Assembly: GCF_000730165.1 (NCBI RefSeq)
Contig: NZ_CP022113.1
Span: 186,001-250,000 of the forward strand
From: Nitrospirillum viridazoti CBAmc
GTDB taxonomy: Bacteria > Pseudomonadota > Alphaproteobacteria > Azospirillales > Azospirillaceae
DNA: 64,000 bases
Direction of reading: 5' to 3'
Shown: positions 8,443 through 16,611 of the stretch, in pieces
How positions within the stretch are numbered: position 1 is the first letter of the stretch
How the letters are laid out: each line of letters begins with the position of its first letter
Made by a program: the position numbers and the translations under genes
Notes under the pieces: generated by a model
Databases searched by the model: none
Told to the model about the DNA's origin: nothing
What the model saw: only the letters and a program-made list of their open reading frames with translations

Positions 8443-9321
8443 TCACTTCATCGCGCTGATGAAGCGCAGCACGGCGGGCGAGGGATCGGACTTCCGCCAC
8501 ACCAAGTGCAAACGGAACGAGACGTCCAGATCCTCCACCTCGCGCAACAGTACACCCTGGCGTGGCACCTGCCGCGTCTGCTGGGTGAAGCCCACGCCCA
8601 TGCCCACGGCCACCAGGCTCAGCAGGATGGAATCCGTCGCGGTTTCCTGGACGATGTTGGGGGAGAAGCCGTTGGCCAGGCAGGCCTGCATCAGCCGGTC
8701 GAAATAGCGCGGCTGGGGCTTGCGGGCCGGGAACAGGAAGCGCTCTTCCGCCAAGTCGCGCATCCGGATGGGACGCTGGGCCAGGGGATGGTCTTCGTTG
8801 ATGGCGATAACGATGTCGCTGACACCCAGTTCGCAATGCTCCAGCGCGCCGAGATCCTCTTCGGAGAAGTGGATGTCGTAGACGATGGCCGCATCCACCG
8901 TGCCGTTGCGCAGGCCATCGATCTGGCTGCGCGAGCTCATGGGCAGCAGGTTCAATTCCACCTTGGGCTCATCCAGCCGGAAGCGCAGCAGCTTGGCCGG
9001 GATCTCGGGATGGCGCGAGGCGATCTCGCTAAAGCCGATCTGCACCGTGCCGACATGGCCGGTGGCGTAGCTTTTGGCCCGGGCGACACTGCGCTGCAGC
9101 TTTTCCAGCAGGGCGTTGGTGTCTTCCAGGAAAGCCCGGCCGGCAGGGGAAAGGCGGACGCCACGTGGCAGCCGCTCGAACAGCTGGACGCCCAGTTCAT
9201 CCTCCAGGTCCCGCACCTGGCGCGTCAGCGCCGGCTGGGCCACGCGGATGGTTTGCGCGGCGCGACCGAAGTGCTCCTCGCGGGCAACTGCTTGAAAATA
9301 CCGCAGATGTCTTAGTTCCAT
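8443..9321 (-). CDS. LysR-family transcriptional regulator
   Basis: A 292-residue LTTR with an N-terminal winged helix (MELRHLRYFQAVAREEHFGRAA...VAQPALTRQV) and a C-terminal periplasmic-binding-like effector domain. The start MELRHLRYF is the family norm; an in-frame ATG 13 codons upstream would run through the operator. It is divergent from the five-gene hydrolase/monooxygenase operon. A T-N11-A inverted repeat lies only a few bases upstream of its start. That arrangement suggests classic LysR control, with autoregulation plus effector-dependent activation of the divergent operon. Confidence 0.93.
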   Translation of the reverse strand: MELRHLRYFQAVAREEHFGRAAQTIRVAQPALTRQVRDLEDELGVQLFERLPRGVRLSPAGRAFLEDTNALLEKLQRSVARAKSYATGHVGTVQIGFSEIASRHPEIPAKLLRFRLDEPKVELNLLPMSSRSQIDGLRNGTVDAAIVYDIHFSEEDLGALEHCELGVSDIVIAINEDHPLAQRPIRMRDLAEERFLFPARKPQPRYFDRLMQACLANGFSPNIVQETATDSILLSLVAVGMGVGFTQQTRQVPRQGVLLREVEDLDVSFRLHLVWRKSDPSPAVLRFISAMK

Positions 9322-9325
9322 GGCC

Positions 9326-9350
9326 AATTGATACCGTGACGGCATCAATT
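9326..9350. promoter_or_regulatory. LysR box (T-N11-A inverted repeat)
   Basis: AATTGAT-N11-ATCAATT is a perfect 7-bp inverted repeat with the canonical T-N11-A spacing. It lies 4 bases upstream of the LysR start codon and 94 bases upstream of the divergent operon. This placement is expected for the recognition site at which a LysR protein represses itself. Confidence 0.7.
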
Positions 9351-9444
9351 CCGCAAGCACAAAGAATTGGACGATTCTGCCCCCATAAGCAGAAGTAAAG
9401 CATCATCAATTACGCGCAAATGCGTTCAAGAAAGGTCGTGGCGG

Positions 9445-10266
9445 ATGAATAGCGAAGCGACGAACGCTGACTCTCTGTCCGGGCCACATTTCCTGCAAGT
9501 GGGCGATGTGCGTCTGGAACTCTTGGTCAAGGGCGAAGGCCGGCCGCTTTTGCTGCTGCACGGTATGGATGGTATCGAGGCTATGGCGCCGCTGGTCGAT
9601 CTGCTTGCCGCGACGCACAAAGTTTACGCCCCGTCGCATCCCGGCTTCGGCGGGTCGGACCTGCCGCGGTCCTTCTCGACAGTCGACGACATCGCCTATT
9701 TCTACCTGGATCTGCTGGACCAGTTGGACCTGCGCGACGTGCTGGTCGCCGGCTTTTCCTTCGGGGGCTGGATCGCCGCCGAGATGCTGGTGAAAAACAG
9801 CGGGCGCCTGGCTCTGGCGGTGCTGGGGGCGCCCTTCGGCATCGAGACGGCCCACCGCAAGGACCGTCGGGTCGTAGACATCTTCATGTGCGACGGCGGC
9901 ACCGTGGAGCGCAAGTCGCAGGTGACGCCGGCGCAGAAGCTGGACCTGGCCGCCCTGCCGGAAGACGTGCTGGAGCGCAGGGTGCGCAATGCCGAGGCGA
10001 CCATGCTGTACGGCTGGTCCCCCTACATGTGCAATCCGAAGCTGCGCCACCGGCTGCACCGCGTCGCCACCCCCACGCTGTTGCTGTGGGGGGAGGATGA
10101 CGCCATCGCCCCCCTGGATTACGGGCGCGACTACGCCGCCCTGATCCCCCAGGCGGTGTTCGAGGCGATCCCGAACTGTGGTCACCGCATCTATGTCGAC
10201 AGCGTCGAGGCGGCCGCCCGCAGCATCAACACTTTCGCCCAGCGCGCCGTCGCGGCGGCGGCCTGA
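9445..10266 (+). CDS. Alpha/beta hydrolase (meta-cleavage-product hydrolase-like)
   Basis: A 273-residue alpha/beta hydrolase. It shows the oxyanion-hole strand LLLLHGMDG, the nucleophile elbow AGFSFGGW, the catalytic Asp in LLWGEDDAIAP and the catalytic His in NCGHRIYVD. Length and motifs match C-C bond hydrolases and esterases of the MhpC/BphD type. The start MNSEATNADS is preceded by a weak purine-rich site. It is the first gene of an operon divergent from the LysR regulator. The luciferase-like monooxygenase follows 12 bases later, so it probably acts on a product of that pathway. Confidence 0.85.
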   Translation: MNSEATNADSLSGPHFLQVGDVRLELLVKGEGRPLLLLHGMDGIEAMAPLVDLLAATHKVYAPSHPGFGGSDLPRSFSTVDDIAYFYLDLLDQLDLRDVLVAGFSFGGWIAAEMLVKNSGRLALAVLGAPFGIETAHRKDRRVVDIFMCDGGTVERKSQVTPAQKLDLAALPEDVLERRVRNAEATMLYGWSPYMCNPKLRHRLHRVATPTLLLWGEDDAIAPLDYGRDYAALIPQAVFEAIPNCGHRIYVDSVEAAARSINTFAQRAVAAAA

Positions 10267-10278
10267 GGAGGCCTATCC

Positions 10279-11469
10279 ATGAAAGTCTGGCAGTTCAGCG
10301 AGCAAGCTTACCACCCGGCCTTCGACGTTCCGGGGCCCATGCGGGTCACCCTGCCGCAGCATCATTGCGACCCCTCCGAGGCGGGGCGGCTGATCAATCG
10401 CTACCTGGATGAGTACGTCCTGGCGGATGAGCTGGGCTACAACATCATGATCAACGAGCATCACGCGGCGGCAACCTGCATGTCGACCTCGTGCATGACG
10501 ACGCTGGCCATCCTGGCGCGCCAGACCAAGCGCGCCCGGCTGCTGGCCCTGGGCATTCCCATCGGCAACCGCGCCAACCCTGTGCGCGTGGCGGAAGAGA
10601 TCGCCATGGCGGACGTGATTTCCAATGGCCGCCTGGAAGTGGGCCTGGTCAAGGGCGCGGCCTACGAGGTGTTCATGTCGAACCGGCAGCCCGTGCGCTT
10701 CATGGACCGGTATTGGGAGGCGCATGACCTGATCCTGGAGGCCCTGTCCAATACCGGCGACAACTTCTCCTGGGATGGTGAATTCTTCAACTATCGCGCC
10801 GTCAGCCTGTGGCCGCGTCCCATCCAGCAGCCGACGCCGCCCATCTGGATGACGGCGTCCAGCGCCGGCAGCGCGGCGCAGCAGGCGAAACTGGGCTATG
10901 TCTGCGCCACCTTCCTGTCCGGCGCCGTGGCCCGGTCGGTCTTCGCCAGCTATCGCAAGACTTACCAGGAGACGCACGGCCGGCCGGCATCGGACGATCG
11001 CCTGGGCTATCTGGGCCTGGTGTCCGTGGCCACGGACCGCGAAACCGCCTTCCAGCGCGCGGAACAGATGAAGGCCTATTTCACCACCGCCGCCCGGCTG
11101 GATCCGCAGTTCCGCAACCCAGCGGGCTTCGCCTCGGTGAAGGACAATGTCCGCCTTCTGAAGGCGGGTCCGAATGCCGTGCGCCCGCGCTTGCGCGACG
11201 GCAGCCCGCTGCCCTCCAACCCCACAATCGAGCAGTACATCGATGCGGGCCTGATGTTCGTGGGCACGCCCGATGAGGTCTTCGAGCAGATCGGCCGCTT
11301 TCATGCCGAGGTCGGCGGGTTTGGGAACCTGCTGATGATGGGCCAGGCCGGCACGCTGGGCCATGCCGAGACGGTGGAGAACCTGACCCTGTTCGCGCAG
11401 GAGGTCATGCCCCGCCTGGCCGAAATGTCGGTGGATACGCCCGATGTCCGCTATGAGGCCTTCGCGTGA
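10279..11469 (+). CDS. LLM-class flavin-dependent monooxygenase (luciferase-like)
   Basis: A 396-residue bacterial-luciferase-like TIM-barrel protein. Typical segments are GYNIMINEHHAAATC near residue 55, the VAEEIAMADVISNGRLEVGLVKG strand-loop and a C-terminal FVGTPDEVFEQIGRF helix. These enzymes use reduced FMN supplied by a separate reductase. A flavin reductase gene lies four genes downstream in the same operon, giving a likely two-component monooxygenase. A good ribosome-binding site (GAGGAGGCC) precedes the ATG. Related two-component enzymes open heterocyclic rings or oxidise sulfonates and amines. The substrate here is unknown. Confidence 0.9.
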   Translation: MKVWQFSEQAYHPAFDVPGPMRVTLPQHHCDPSEAGRLINRYLDEYVLADELGYNIMINEHHAAATCMSTSCMTTLAILARQTKRARLLALGIPIGNRANPVRVAEEIAMADVISNGRLEVGLVKGAAYEVFMSNRQPVRFMDRYWEAHDLILEALSNTGDNFSWDGEFFNYRAVSLWPRPIQQPTPPIWMTASSAGSAAQQAKLGYVCATFLSGAVARSVFASYRKTYQETHGRPASDDRLGYLGLVSVATDRETAFQRAEQMKAYFTTAARLDPQFRNPAGFASVKDNVRLLKAGPNAVRPRLRDGSPLPSNPTIEQYIDAGLMFVGTPDEVFEQIGRFHAEVGGFGNLLMMGQAGTLGHAETVENLTLFAQEVMPRLAEMSVDTPDVRYEAFA

Positions 11470-12422
11470 CCTCGGACACGCCTCTCGCGGACGGCATGGA
11501 CGCCTATGTGGCGGCCTTCCGCGCGGGGCAGGCGGCGGGGGGGACGCTGGCCGGTGCCCGGTTGGCCGCCGACATGAACGCTGCGGCATTCAGCCGGCCC
11601 TGGCCGGCCGGCCTGCGGCGGCATGTCAGCTTCATCGTGGCGCGCGGGCGCGAAATCGCGGTAGCGATCCTTGACCCCGGCGGTGAGGGCCCGAGGCCCG
11701 GCATCTGCTATTTCCACGGCGGGGGCTTTGCTTTCGGCAGCATCGAAAGCTTCGATGGGGTGGCGCAAGGGCTGGCGGAGGAGACAGGGGCCGTCGTCGT
11801 CAGCGTGCAGTACCGGCGCCTGCCGGAGAATTCCTACCGGGCGGCACAGGAGGATTGCTTCGCCGCCTATGAGTGGTTCGTCGCGCACGCCGCCCAGCTG
11901 GGCGTCGACGGGCGGCGCATTGCCGTCGCCGGTGACAGTGTCGGCGCCCTGCTGGCCACCATGACGGCCGTCATGGCGCGCGATGCCGGTGGGCCTGTTC
12001 AACCCGTCTGCCAGTTGCTGATGTACGGCGCTTATGCCCTGACACCGGGGCGGCCGTCCTACGGGTGGGGGCGCGATCCGCTTCTCAGTGTGCAGCGGGT
12101 GGAGGATTTCGTGCGGCTCTACCGTCTGTCGCAGGAGGCCGAGCCGTTTCATGCGCCGCCCCTATCGGTTCCGGATTTGAGCCGTCTGCCGCCGGCGGTG
12201 CTGATCGCCGCCGAGTACGACCCGCTGCGCGGGGAGGGGGCCGAGTATGCAGACCGCCTGGCGGCCGCCGGTGTCGAGGTGCGGGTTCTGACGGCCCGCC
12301 ACATGATTCATGGATTTTTGCGCGCGTTGGGCATGTCGCCGGCCGCGGCGCGCGAAATGGCCGCCGCGGCTCAGGCGGTGCGGCCCTACCTTTGGCCGGC
12401 TGACAGGGAGCAGACGCCATGA
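11466..12422 (+). CDS. Alpha/beta hydrolase of the hormone-sensitive-lipase type (esterase)
   Basis: A 318-residue esterase with the HSL-family oxyanion motif FHGGGFAFGS, the nucleophile motif VAGDSVGAL, a catalytic Asp in AAEYDPLRGEG and a catalytic His in HMIHGFLR. It starts with GTG, overlapping the stop of the monooxygenase gene by 4 bases (GTGA), which indicates translational coupling. HSL-type esterases cleave short-chain esters or lactones. In this operon a lactone or ester product of the flavin monooxygenase is a sensible substrate, for example after Baeyer-Villiger-like chemistry; this is an inference. Confidence 0.88.
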   Translation: MTSDTPLADGMDAYVAAFRAGQAAGGTLAGARLAADMNAAAFSRPWPAGLRRHVSFIVARGREIAVAILDPGGEGPRPGICYFHGGGFAFGSIESFDGVAQGLAEETGAVVVSVQYRRLPENSYRAAQEDCFAAYEWFVAHAAQLGVDGRRIAVAGDSVGALLATMTAVMARDAGGPVQPVCQLLMYGAYALTPGRPSYGWGRDPLLSVQRVEDFVRLYRLSQEAEPFHAPPLSVPDLSRLPPAVLIAAEYDPLRGEGAEYADRLAAAGVEVRVLTARHMIHGFLRALGMSPAAAREMAAAAQAVRPYLWPADREQTP

Positions 12423-12808
12423 GCTCATCATGGGATACCGACGCGGCGCAGCGGGGCCGCGACCTGCGCGAACAGATATTCGGCGCTGAGGGGATGAAAA
12501 GCCTGGTCGAGGCGGATGATTTCACCCTGCCCCTGCAGGATATGGTCACCCGCACCTGCTTTGGCGAGGTGTGGAGCCGCCCCGGTCTGCCGCTGAAAAT
12601 CCGCAGCATGCTGACCATCGCCATCCTGGTGGGGCAGAGCCGGCCGGCCCAGCTGCGCAACCACGTGAAGGGCGCCATCGCCAACGGCGTCACCAAGGAG
12701 GAAATCCGCGAGATCCTCCTGCACGCCACGCTCTATGCAGGTCTGCCTGCCGGGGCGGACAGCTGGCGCGAGGCGGCGGCCGCGTTGAGGGAAATCAATG
12801 CCTACTGA
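12419..12808 (+). CDS. Carboxymuconolactone decarboxylase-like protein
   Basis: A 129-residue all-helical protein of the CMD/AhpD superfamily. It shows the conserved block RNHVKGAIANGVTKEEIREILLHATLYAGLP, which holds the helix pair of the family. True 4-carboxymuconolactone decarboxylases act in the protocatechuate branch; many homologues in other catabolic clusters have uncertain chemistry. The ATG overlaps the esterase stop (ATGA), and the flavin reductase start lies inside its 3' end. No CxxC redox pair is visible, so an AhpD-like peroxidase role is unlikely. Confidence 0.85.
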   Translation: MSSSWDTDAAQRGRDLREQIFGAEGMKSLVEADDFTLPLQDMVTRTCFGEVWSRPGLPLKIRSMLTIAILVGQSRPAQLRNHVKGAIANGVTKEEIREILLHATLYAGLPAGADSWREAAAALREINAY

Positions 12809-13331
12809 CGTCACCGCGGCGGATGCCGCCACCATCGCCCTGGCCCTGCGCAAGGGCCTGCGCAGCCTGGCCAAGGCCGTCGTCGTCATCACCTGCCGCC
12901 ACGGCGGCCAACGCTACGCCATGACGGCGACAGCGGTCAGCGAGCTCAGCATGGACCCGCCTTCCATGCTGATCTGCGTCAACAAGTCCGCCAGCCTGTT
13001 CGCGCCGCTGTCCCAGGGTGCCGACTTCTGCATCAATATCCTGACGGCACGGCAGGCGGAGATCTCCGCCCTATGCGCCGGCAAGGAGAAGGGGGAGGCA
13101 CGCTTCTCCGTGGGGGATTGGCGGCAGTCCCCGCTGGGCCACGCCTATCTGGCGGATGCCCAGGCCAGCATCTTCTGTCGCAGCGTGGCGAACACGATGT
13201 TCGGGACCCACGGCCTGTTCATTGGTGAGGTGCAGGAGGTGATTGACCTCGCCCCCATCGACCCGCTGGTCTACATGGACGGCCGCTATGGCTGCTTCGC
13301 GGCGGGCTTGGGGACAGCCGACCGGCGATAG
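12798..13331 (+). CDS. Flavin reductase (FMN-binding split barrel)
   Basis: A 177-residue protein of the flavin-reductase-like FMN-binding family. It contains the typical YAMTATAVSELSMDPPSMLICVNKSAS segment that contacts flavin and the terminal VYMDGRYGCF motif. Such proteins reduce FMN or FAD with NAD(P)H and hand it to partner monooxygenases. It overlaps the preceding gene by 11 bases and is the last gene of the operon. It very likely supplies FMNH2 to the luciferase-like monooxygenase encoded in the same transcript. Confidence 0.9.
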   Translation: MPTDVTAADAATIALALRKGLRSLAKAVVVITCRHGGQRYAMTATAVSELSMDPPSMLICVNKSASLFAPLSQGADFCINILTARQAEISALCAGKEKGEARFSVGDWRQSPLGHAYLADAQASIFCRSVANTMFGTHGLFIGEVQEVIDLAPIDPLVYMDGRYGCFAAGLGTADRR

Positions 13332-13444
13332 GCGAGGCGGTGGCCTAGAAGGCGCGCCGCCCTGCATCGGAACAGCGGTCGGTGGGAAATCGCTGCCTCG
13401 AGCCAAGAACATCCATGGCAGCAGGACGACCAGCCAGTCCTGGG

Positions 13445-13807
13445 CTATGCGCTGGACCCAGGTGCCGACGTTGGAGACGAAGGCGGCGCCGAACCATTTC
13501 CGCCATGGAAGCGGCCGAAATGCCGTGCCGAAAACAACGCGATCAGGAAGGCGCCCGCCCCCAAGGCGAGGACGTCCGTCGTATCCTTCAACCCGAAATC
13601 ACCCACGCGACAGACCAGCACATAGGCGACGGCCAGGTTGAAGAACCCCCAGAGCACGTTGACGGTCGACGAAGAGAGCCCCTGACCGGACGGCTTGGCG
13701 AACGGGCTCTGAAACGGCCTGCCCATCATGCCGCTGACGGCGTGGGGGATCGCGTTCGCCAGGAAGGCGCCGCCGAAGAAATAGGACGCGAGCGCAAGCC
13801 ACGGCAT
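13445..13807 (-). CDS. Small integral membrane protein of unknown function
   Basis: A 120-residue protein with three probable membrane helices: about residues 3-25 (ALASYFFGGAFLANAIPHAV), 48-68 (VNVLWGFFNLAVAYVLVC) and 78-96 (VLALGAGAFLIALFSA). The SPFAKPSGQGLSSSTVN loop lies between the first two. A strong ribosome-binding site (AAGGAGC) precedes the start. The Ser/Pro-rich last ~16 residues look unlike the rest and may be an extension. It begins 1 base after the isochorismatase stop, so it belongs to the MarR-headed operon. I do not recognise a function. Confidence 0.65.
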   Translation of the reverse strand: MPWLALASYFFGGAFLANAIPHAVSGMMGRPFQSPFAKPSGQGLSSSTVNVLWGFFNLAVAYVLVCRVGDFGLKDTTDVLALGAGAFLIALFSARHFGRFHGGNGSAPPSSPTSAPGSSA

Positions 13808-13808
13808 T

Positions 13809-14372
13809 TCAAGAGCTCCTTGCCGGCAGGAGATCGATGATCTCCCGGCTGGTGCCGGTCTCGCCGAGCCGCGGGAAGATGTTCTTGATGCTGTACTCGT
13901 GCGCCTCGGGACGTATGTCGGTCATGGCGTCGAGCGCGAGGGTGACGTTGAAGCCCGCCTCGTAGGCTTGACGCGCCGTCGCCTCGACGCCGGTTCCGGT
14001 CGCCACGCCCGCGACCACCACCTGGGTGACGCCCCGCGCTTTCAATTGAGCTTCGAGATCGGTGGTCGCGAAGGCGCCCCAGCTCCGCTTCGTCGCGACG
14101 ATGTCGGCCGCTTGCTGGTTCAGCTCCGGGATGAGATCAGTCCATCCGTCCGGACGGGTTCCTGTTTGACGCGGCTGCTCCGTTCGGCCCGGCGCCCCGC
14201 CGGCGACGTTGACGAGCACGACTGGCAGGCCGCGCTCACGGAAAGCGTCAGCCAGCGCACGCGCCCGTTCGATGACGCCATCGATGGGATGGATGAGAGG
14301 GAGGCCGACAATGCCCTTCTGAAGATCGACGATGATCAGGGCGGTGTTCGGGTCGAGTGTCGTCAGCGCCAT
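13809..14372 (-). CDS. Isochorismatase-family hydrolase with Gly at the usual Cys position
   Basis: A 187-residue cysteine-hydrolase-fold protein. The catalytic Asp (LIIVDLQKG, Asp16) and Lys (ATKRSWGAF, Lys95) are present. At the nucleophile position the motif reads GVATGTGVEATAR, so Gly128 replaces the Cys of true isochorismatases and nicotinamidases. The HEYSIKNIFPRLGETGTS tail is typical of this subgroup. Without the nucleophile, classical amidase or isochorismatase chemistry is unlikely. The gene lies between a MarR regulator and a small membrane protein on the same strand, an arrangement common for stress- or xenobiotic-responsive operons. Confidence 0.88.
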   Translation of the reverse strand: MALTTLDPNTALIIVDLQKGIVGLPLIHPIDGVIERARALADAFRERGLPVVLVNVAGGAPGRTEQPRQTGTRPDGWTDLIPELNQQAADIVATKRSWGAFATTDLEAQLKARGVTQVVVAGVATGTGVEATARQAYEAGFNVTLALDAMTDIRPEAHEYSIKNIFPRLGETGTSREIIDLLPARSS

Positions 14373-14429
14373 GGAGATATCCTCTTGAAGGTCCCGATGC
14401 AGTTGGCAGCTGTCGGCCGCAGAACTCTT

Positions 14430-14882
14430 TCAGTCGTCGACGAGCCGCTTCAGTAGTTCGACAGCCCTCGCGACCTCGTCCTGCTCCTGCGGGGAAAGCC
14501 GCGCCTGGAGCGTGCGCGTCAGCCAATCCTGGCGCGCGGCGCGGCCCTCTTCGACCGACTTCCGAAAGGCCTCCGTGAGCGAGAAAAGGGTCTGCCTTCC
14601 GTCCGCCGGGTCCGGCGCTCCGCTTACGCGGCCAGCGGCTTCCAGCGCGCCCAGCACCGGCGCCATCGATTGCGGCCGCATCCCTTCGGCGCGGGCAAGG
14701 CTTGACGCCGTGGCGGGGCCGTCCTTCTCCAGCCGAAGCAGAACCGACACCTGAGAGGGCGTGAGGTCCCCGACATGCGCTTGATCGCGCAAGCGCCGCT
14801 TCAGCTTTCCCATCAGGGCGCGGAGGTCTTGCGCCAGGACCGATGTACGCATAGGCCCCGGATCATTCGGCGTGGCATTCAT
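14430..14882 (-). CDS. MarR-family transcriptional regulator
   Basis: A 150-residue winged-helix protein of the MarR family. It has the recognition region LTPSQVSVLLRLEKDGPATASSLARAEGMRPQSMAPVLGALEAAG and a following beta-wing with the conserved DPADGRQTLFSLT. It heads an operon with the isochorismatase-like and membrane proteins (57-base gap). Short palindromes directly upstream of its start look like autoregulatory operator sites. MarR proteins usually repress until a phenolic or oxidant ligand binds; the ligand here is unknown. A second Met at residue 11 could be an alternative start. Confidence 0.92.
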   Translation of the reverse strand: MNATPNDPGPMRTSVLAQDLRALMGKLKRRLRDQAHVGDLTPSQVSVLLRLEKDGPATASSLARAEGMRPQSMAPVLGALEAAGRVSGAPDPADGRQTLFSLTEAFRKSVEEGRAARQDWLTRTLQARLSPQEQDEVARAVELLKRLVDD

Positions 14883-14892
14883 GCTGTGTTAT

Positions 14893-14941
14893 CTATCAGA
14901 TAGGCAGGTAAACTGTAAAGATAATCTGTTCAGATAATCTG
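14893..14941. promoter_or_regulatory. Probable MarR operator: short palindromes and a direct repeat
   Basis: Upstream of the marR-like start are CTATCAGATAG (14893-14903) and two copies of AGATAATCTG (14919-14928 and 14932-14941), 13 bases apart. Each is an imperfect palindrome of the form AGATnATCT/CTATnnGATAG. The spacing and position suggest several dimers binding one face of the marR promoter. Confidence 0.5.
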
Positions 14942-15096
14942 CATAGATGAGTTCGCTGTGCGCCCTGCTCCTGCTTATCGTCTGGAAAAGCGCTCTCCAT
15001 CAGGCCGTCCCCCAATCCGGCCGCAGTTCACCGCTGGTCTCGCCTGACGGAGCTTCTGCCCTGGAATTAGGAGGCGCGTTCGGCCAAACTGGCGGC

Positions 15097-15789
15097 ATGA
15101 GCAATCCGCACGACACACCGGGCATGGACGCCGGGTTGGAGGCCTTGGATACATTCCTCGCCTCCGACGATGCGCCGCCCGAGGCCATGATGCTGTCCGA
15201 CCTCGACGGCTTCCTCACGGGAATCGCCATCGGGCCCGAGTTGATCATGCCCAGCGAGTGGATGCCGGTGGTCTGGGGTGGCGGCGAGCCCATCTTCGCC
15301 GATTCCACCCAGGCCCAGGCCATCCTGGGCACCATCATGAAGCGCTACAACGAAATCCTGGTCCAGGTTGAGGACGGCCTGATCGACCCTATCTTCTGGA
15401 CCATGGCCGACGGCACGCTCATCGCCGCCGACTGGGCGGAGGGCTTCCTGCTGGCCATCGGCATTCGCCCCCGCGCGTGGGAGCCTCTGTTAAAGTCCAA
15501 GCGGCATGCCCATTTGCTGCTGCCCATCTTGGGCTTGTGCGGCGATGAGACGGGACAATCCGCGCTCGGTCTTGATGCCGAGGGCGAGGAGGAACTTGCC
15601 AGCCAAGCGCCCGACCTCATCCCCGCCTGCGTCGAAGAGATCGCCCGCTTCTGGCGCGCCCGCAACGGCCGCCAGCCAGCCCCTTTCCAAGCCGCCGCCC
15701 GAACATCACCCAAGGTCGGCAGGAACGACCCTTGCCCCTGCGGTTCCGGCCGCAAGTTCAAGAAATGCTGCGGGAATGGCCTGGGATAA
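15097..15789 (+). CDS. UPF0149 (YecA/YgfB-like) protein with C-terminal SEC-C zinc motif
   Basis: A 230-residue protein. The first ~185 residues match the YecA/YgfB-like UPF0149 helical domain ([30 protein letters not shown]). The C-terminus carries a SEC-C zinc-binding motif, [19 protein letters not shown], like that of SecA. Homologues bind the ribosome or SecA substrates, but function is poorly defined. The Met in MSNPHDTPG is used as start because the family domain begins shortly after it; 50 more residues are open upstream but read through the probable promoter. No operon partner is evident. Confidence 0.85.
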   Translation: MSNPHDTPGMDAGLEALDTFLASDDAPPEAMMLSDLDGFLTGIAIGPELIMPSEWMPVVWGGGEPIFADSTQAQAILGTIMKRYNEILVQVEDGLIDPIFWTMADGTLIAADWAEGFLLAIGIRPRAWEPLLKSKRHAHLLLPILGLCGDETGQSALGLDAEGEEELASQAPDLIPACVEEIARFWRARNGRQPAPFQAAARTSPKVGRNDPCPCGSGRKFKKCCGNGLG

Positions 15790-16611
15790 GCCTGCGGTGT
15801 TCGTCGGCACGGCTACGGACTGGAACTGTCCGCAGGGGAAACGAACCTGGTGATCGAGAAGTCAGGTTCCCAGTGAGCCTGGAGCCCCTGTTCATCCACA
15901 CAACATGATTCATTCGTCAGCAGCGAGGGGGCGGTTCAGCGGCTAAGACGTCGGAGTGCGTTTCAGCCAACTTCGCCCATACCTTCGCCTCGCTGATTGT
16001 TTACGGCCCCTAATGTCCGCCGCGCTGGTGCCCAACGCCGAATGGGTGGCGCGGGTGGGGGATGGCCCTACGCCACCCCCTCAACAACCGACTGGACGAG
16101 GATCCGGGCGGTCCGTGGCTGGTGGGGTCGGGGTCGCCACCCAGTACCTGCCGCTGATGTTCTGAAACCCGCCGCCACACAGCCAAGTGCGCCCGCCTGC
16201 CCTCACATCCGTGCAGATGGCCGAGCTCCTCGCCGACGAGACGGTGGCGTGGGGCCACACCCTGGCCCGGGCCTGTGGCGTGCCCGATATGGTCGCCTCT
16301 ACGTTGCCTTTGAGGGAAGGGTGGCGGCATCGGCAGGACGTGCGCGCCCTATCCAGCGCTTCCCTTTTGGCGTCCGGTCACAACCGGGGGAGGGCGCCTG
16401 ACCCAATAGAATGGCGGTTTGAGATGGCGCCAACAGTACGCACTCAGTAGCATTTATAAAATCACCCCATGGTTTATTGTATCAATGGCGAACACGTTAA
16501 TGAATTAGAACATCAGATCATATTGTTGACGGCTGTCTGCAATAAATATCTGACGATTGAAAATAAAATGCCAGCCGAGACGCGATCATAGTCATTTCTA
16601 GGGATTCTCAC
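15790..16611. other. Gene-poor interval with no convincing gene
   Basis: About 820 bases separate the UPF0149 gene from the ATP-grasp/GT operon. Short open frames are present, but none has a recognisable domain and they overlap each other on both strands. The stretch from about 16440 to 16611 is AT-rich and probably holds the promoter of the following operon. The GC-rich part may be decayed coding DNA, but I could not identify a parent gene. Confidence 0.4.

Noticed and set aside
16187-16450. An 87-codon open frame in the gap before the ATP-grasp operon.
   Set aside because: No recognisable domain, overlaps other equally long frames, and no ribosome-binding site that stands out.
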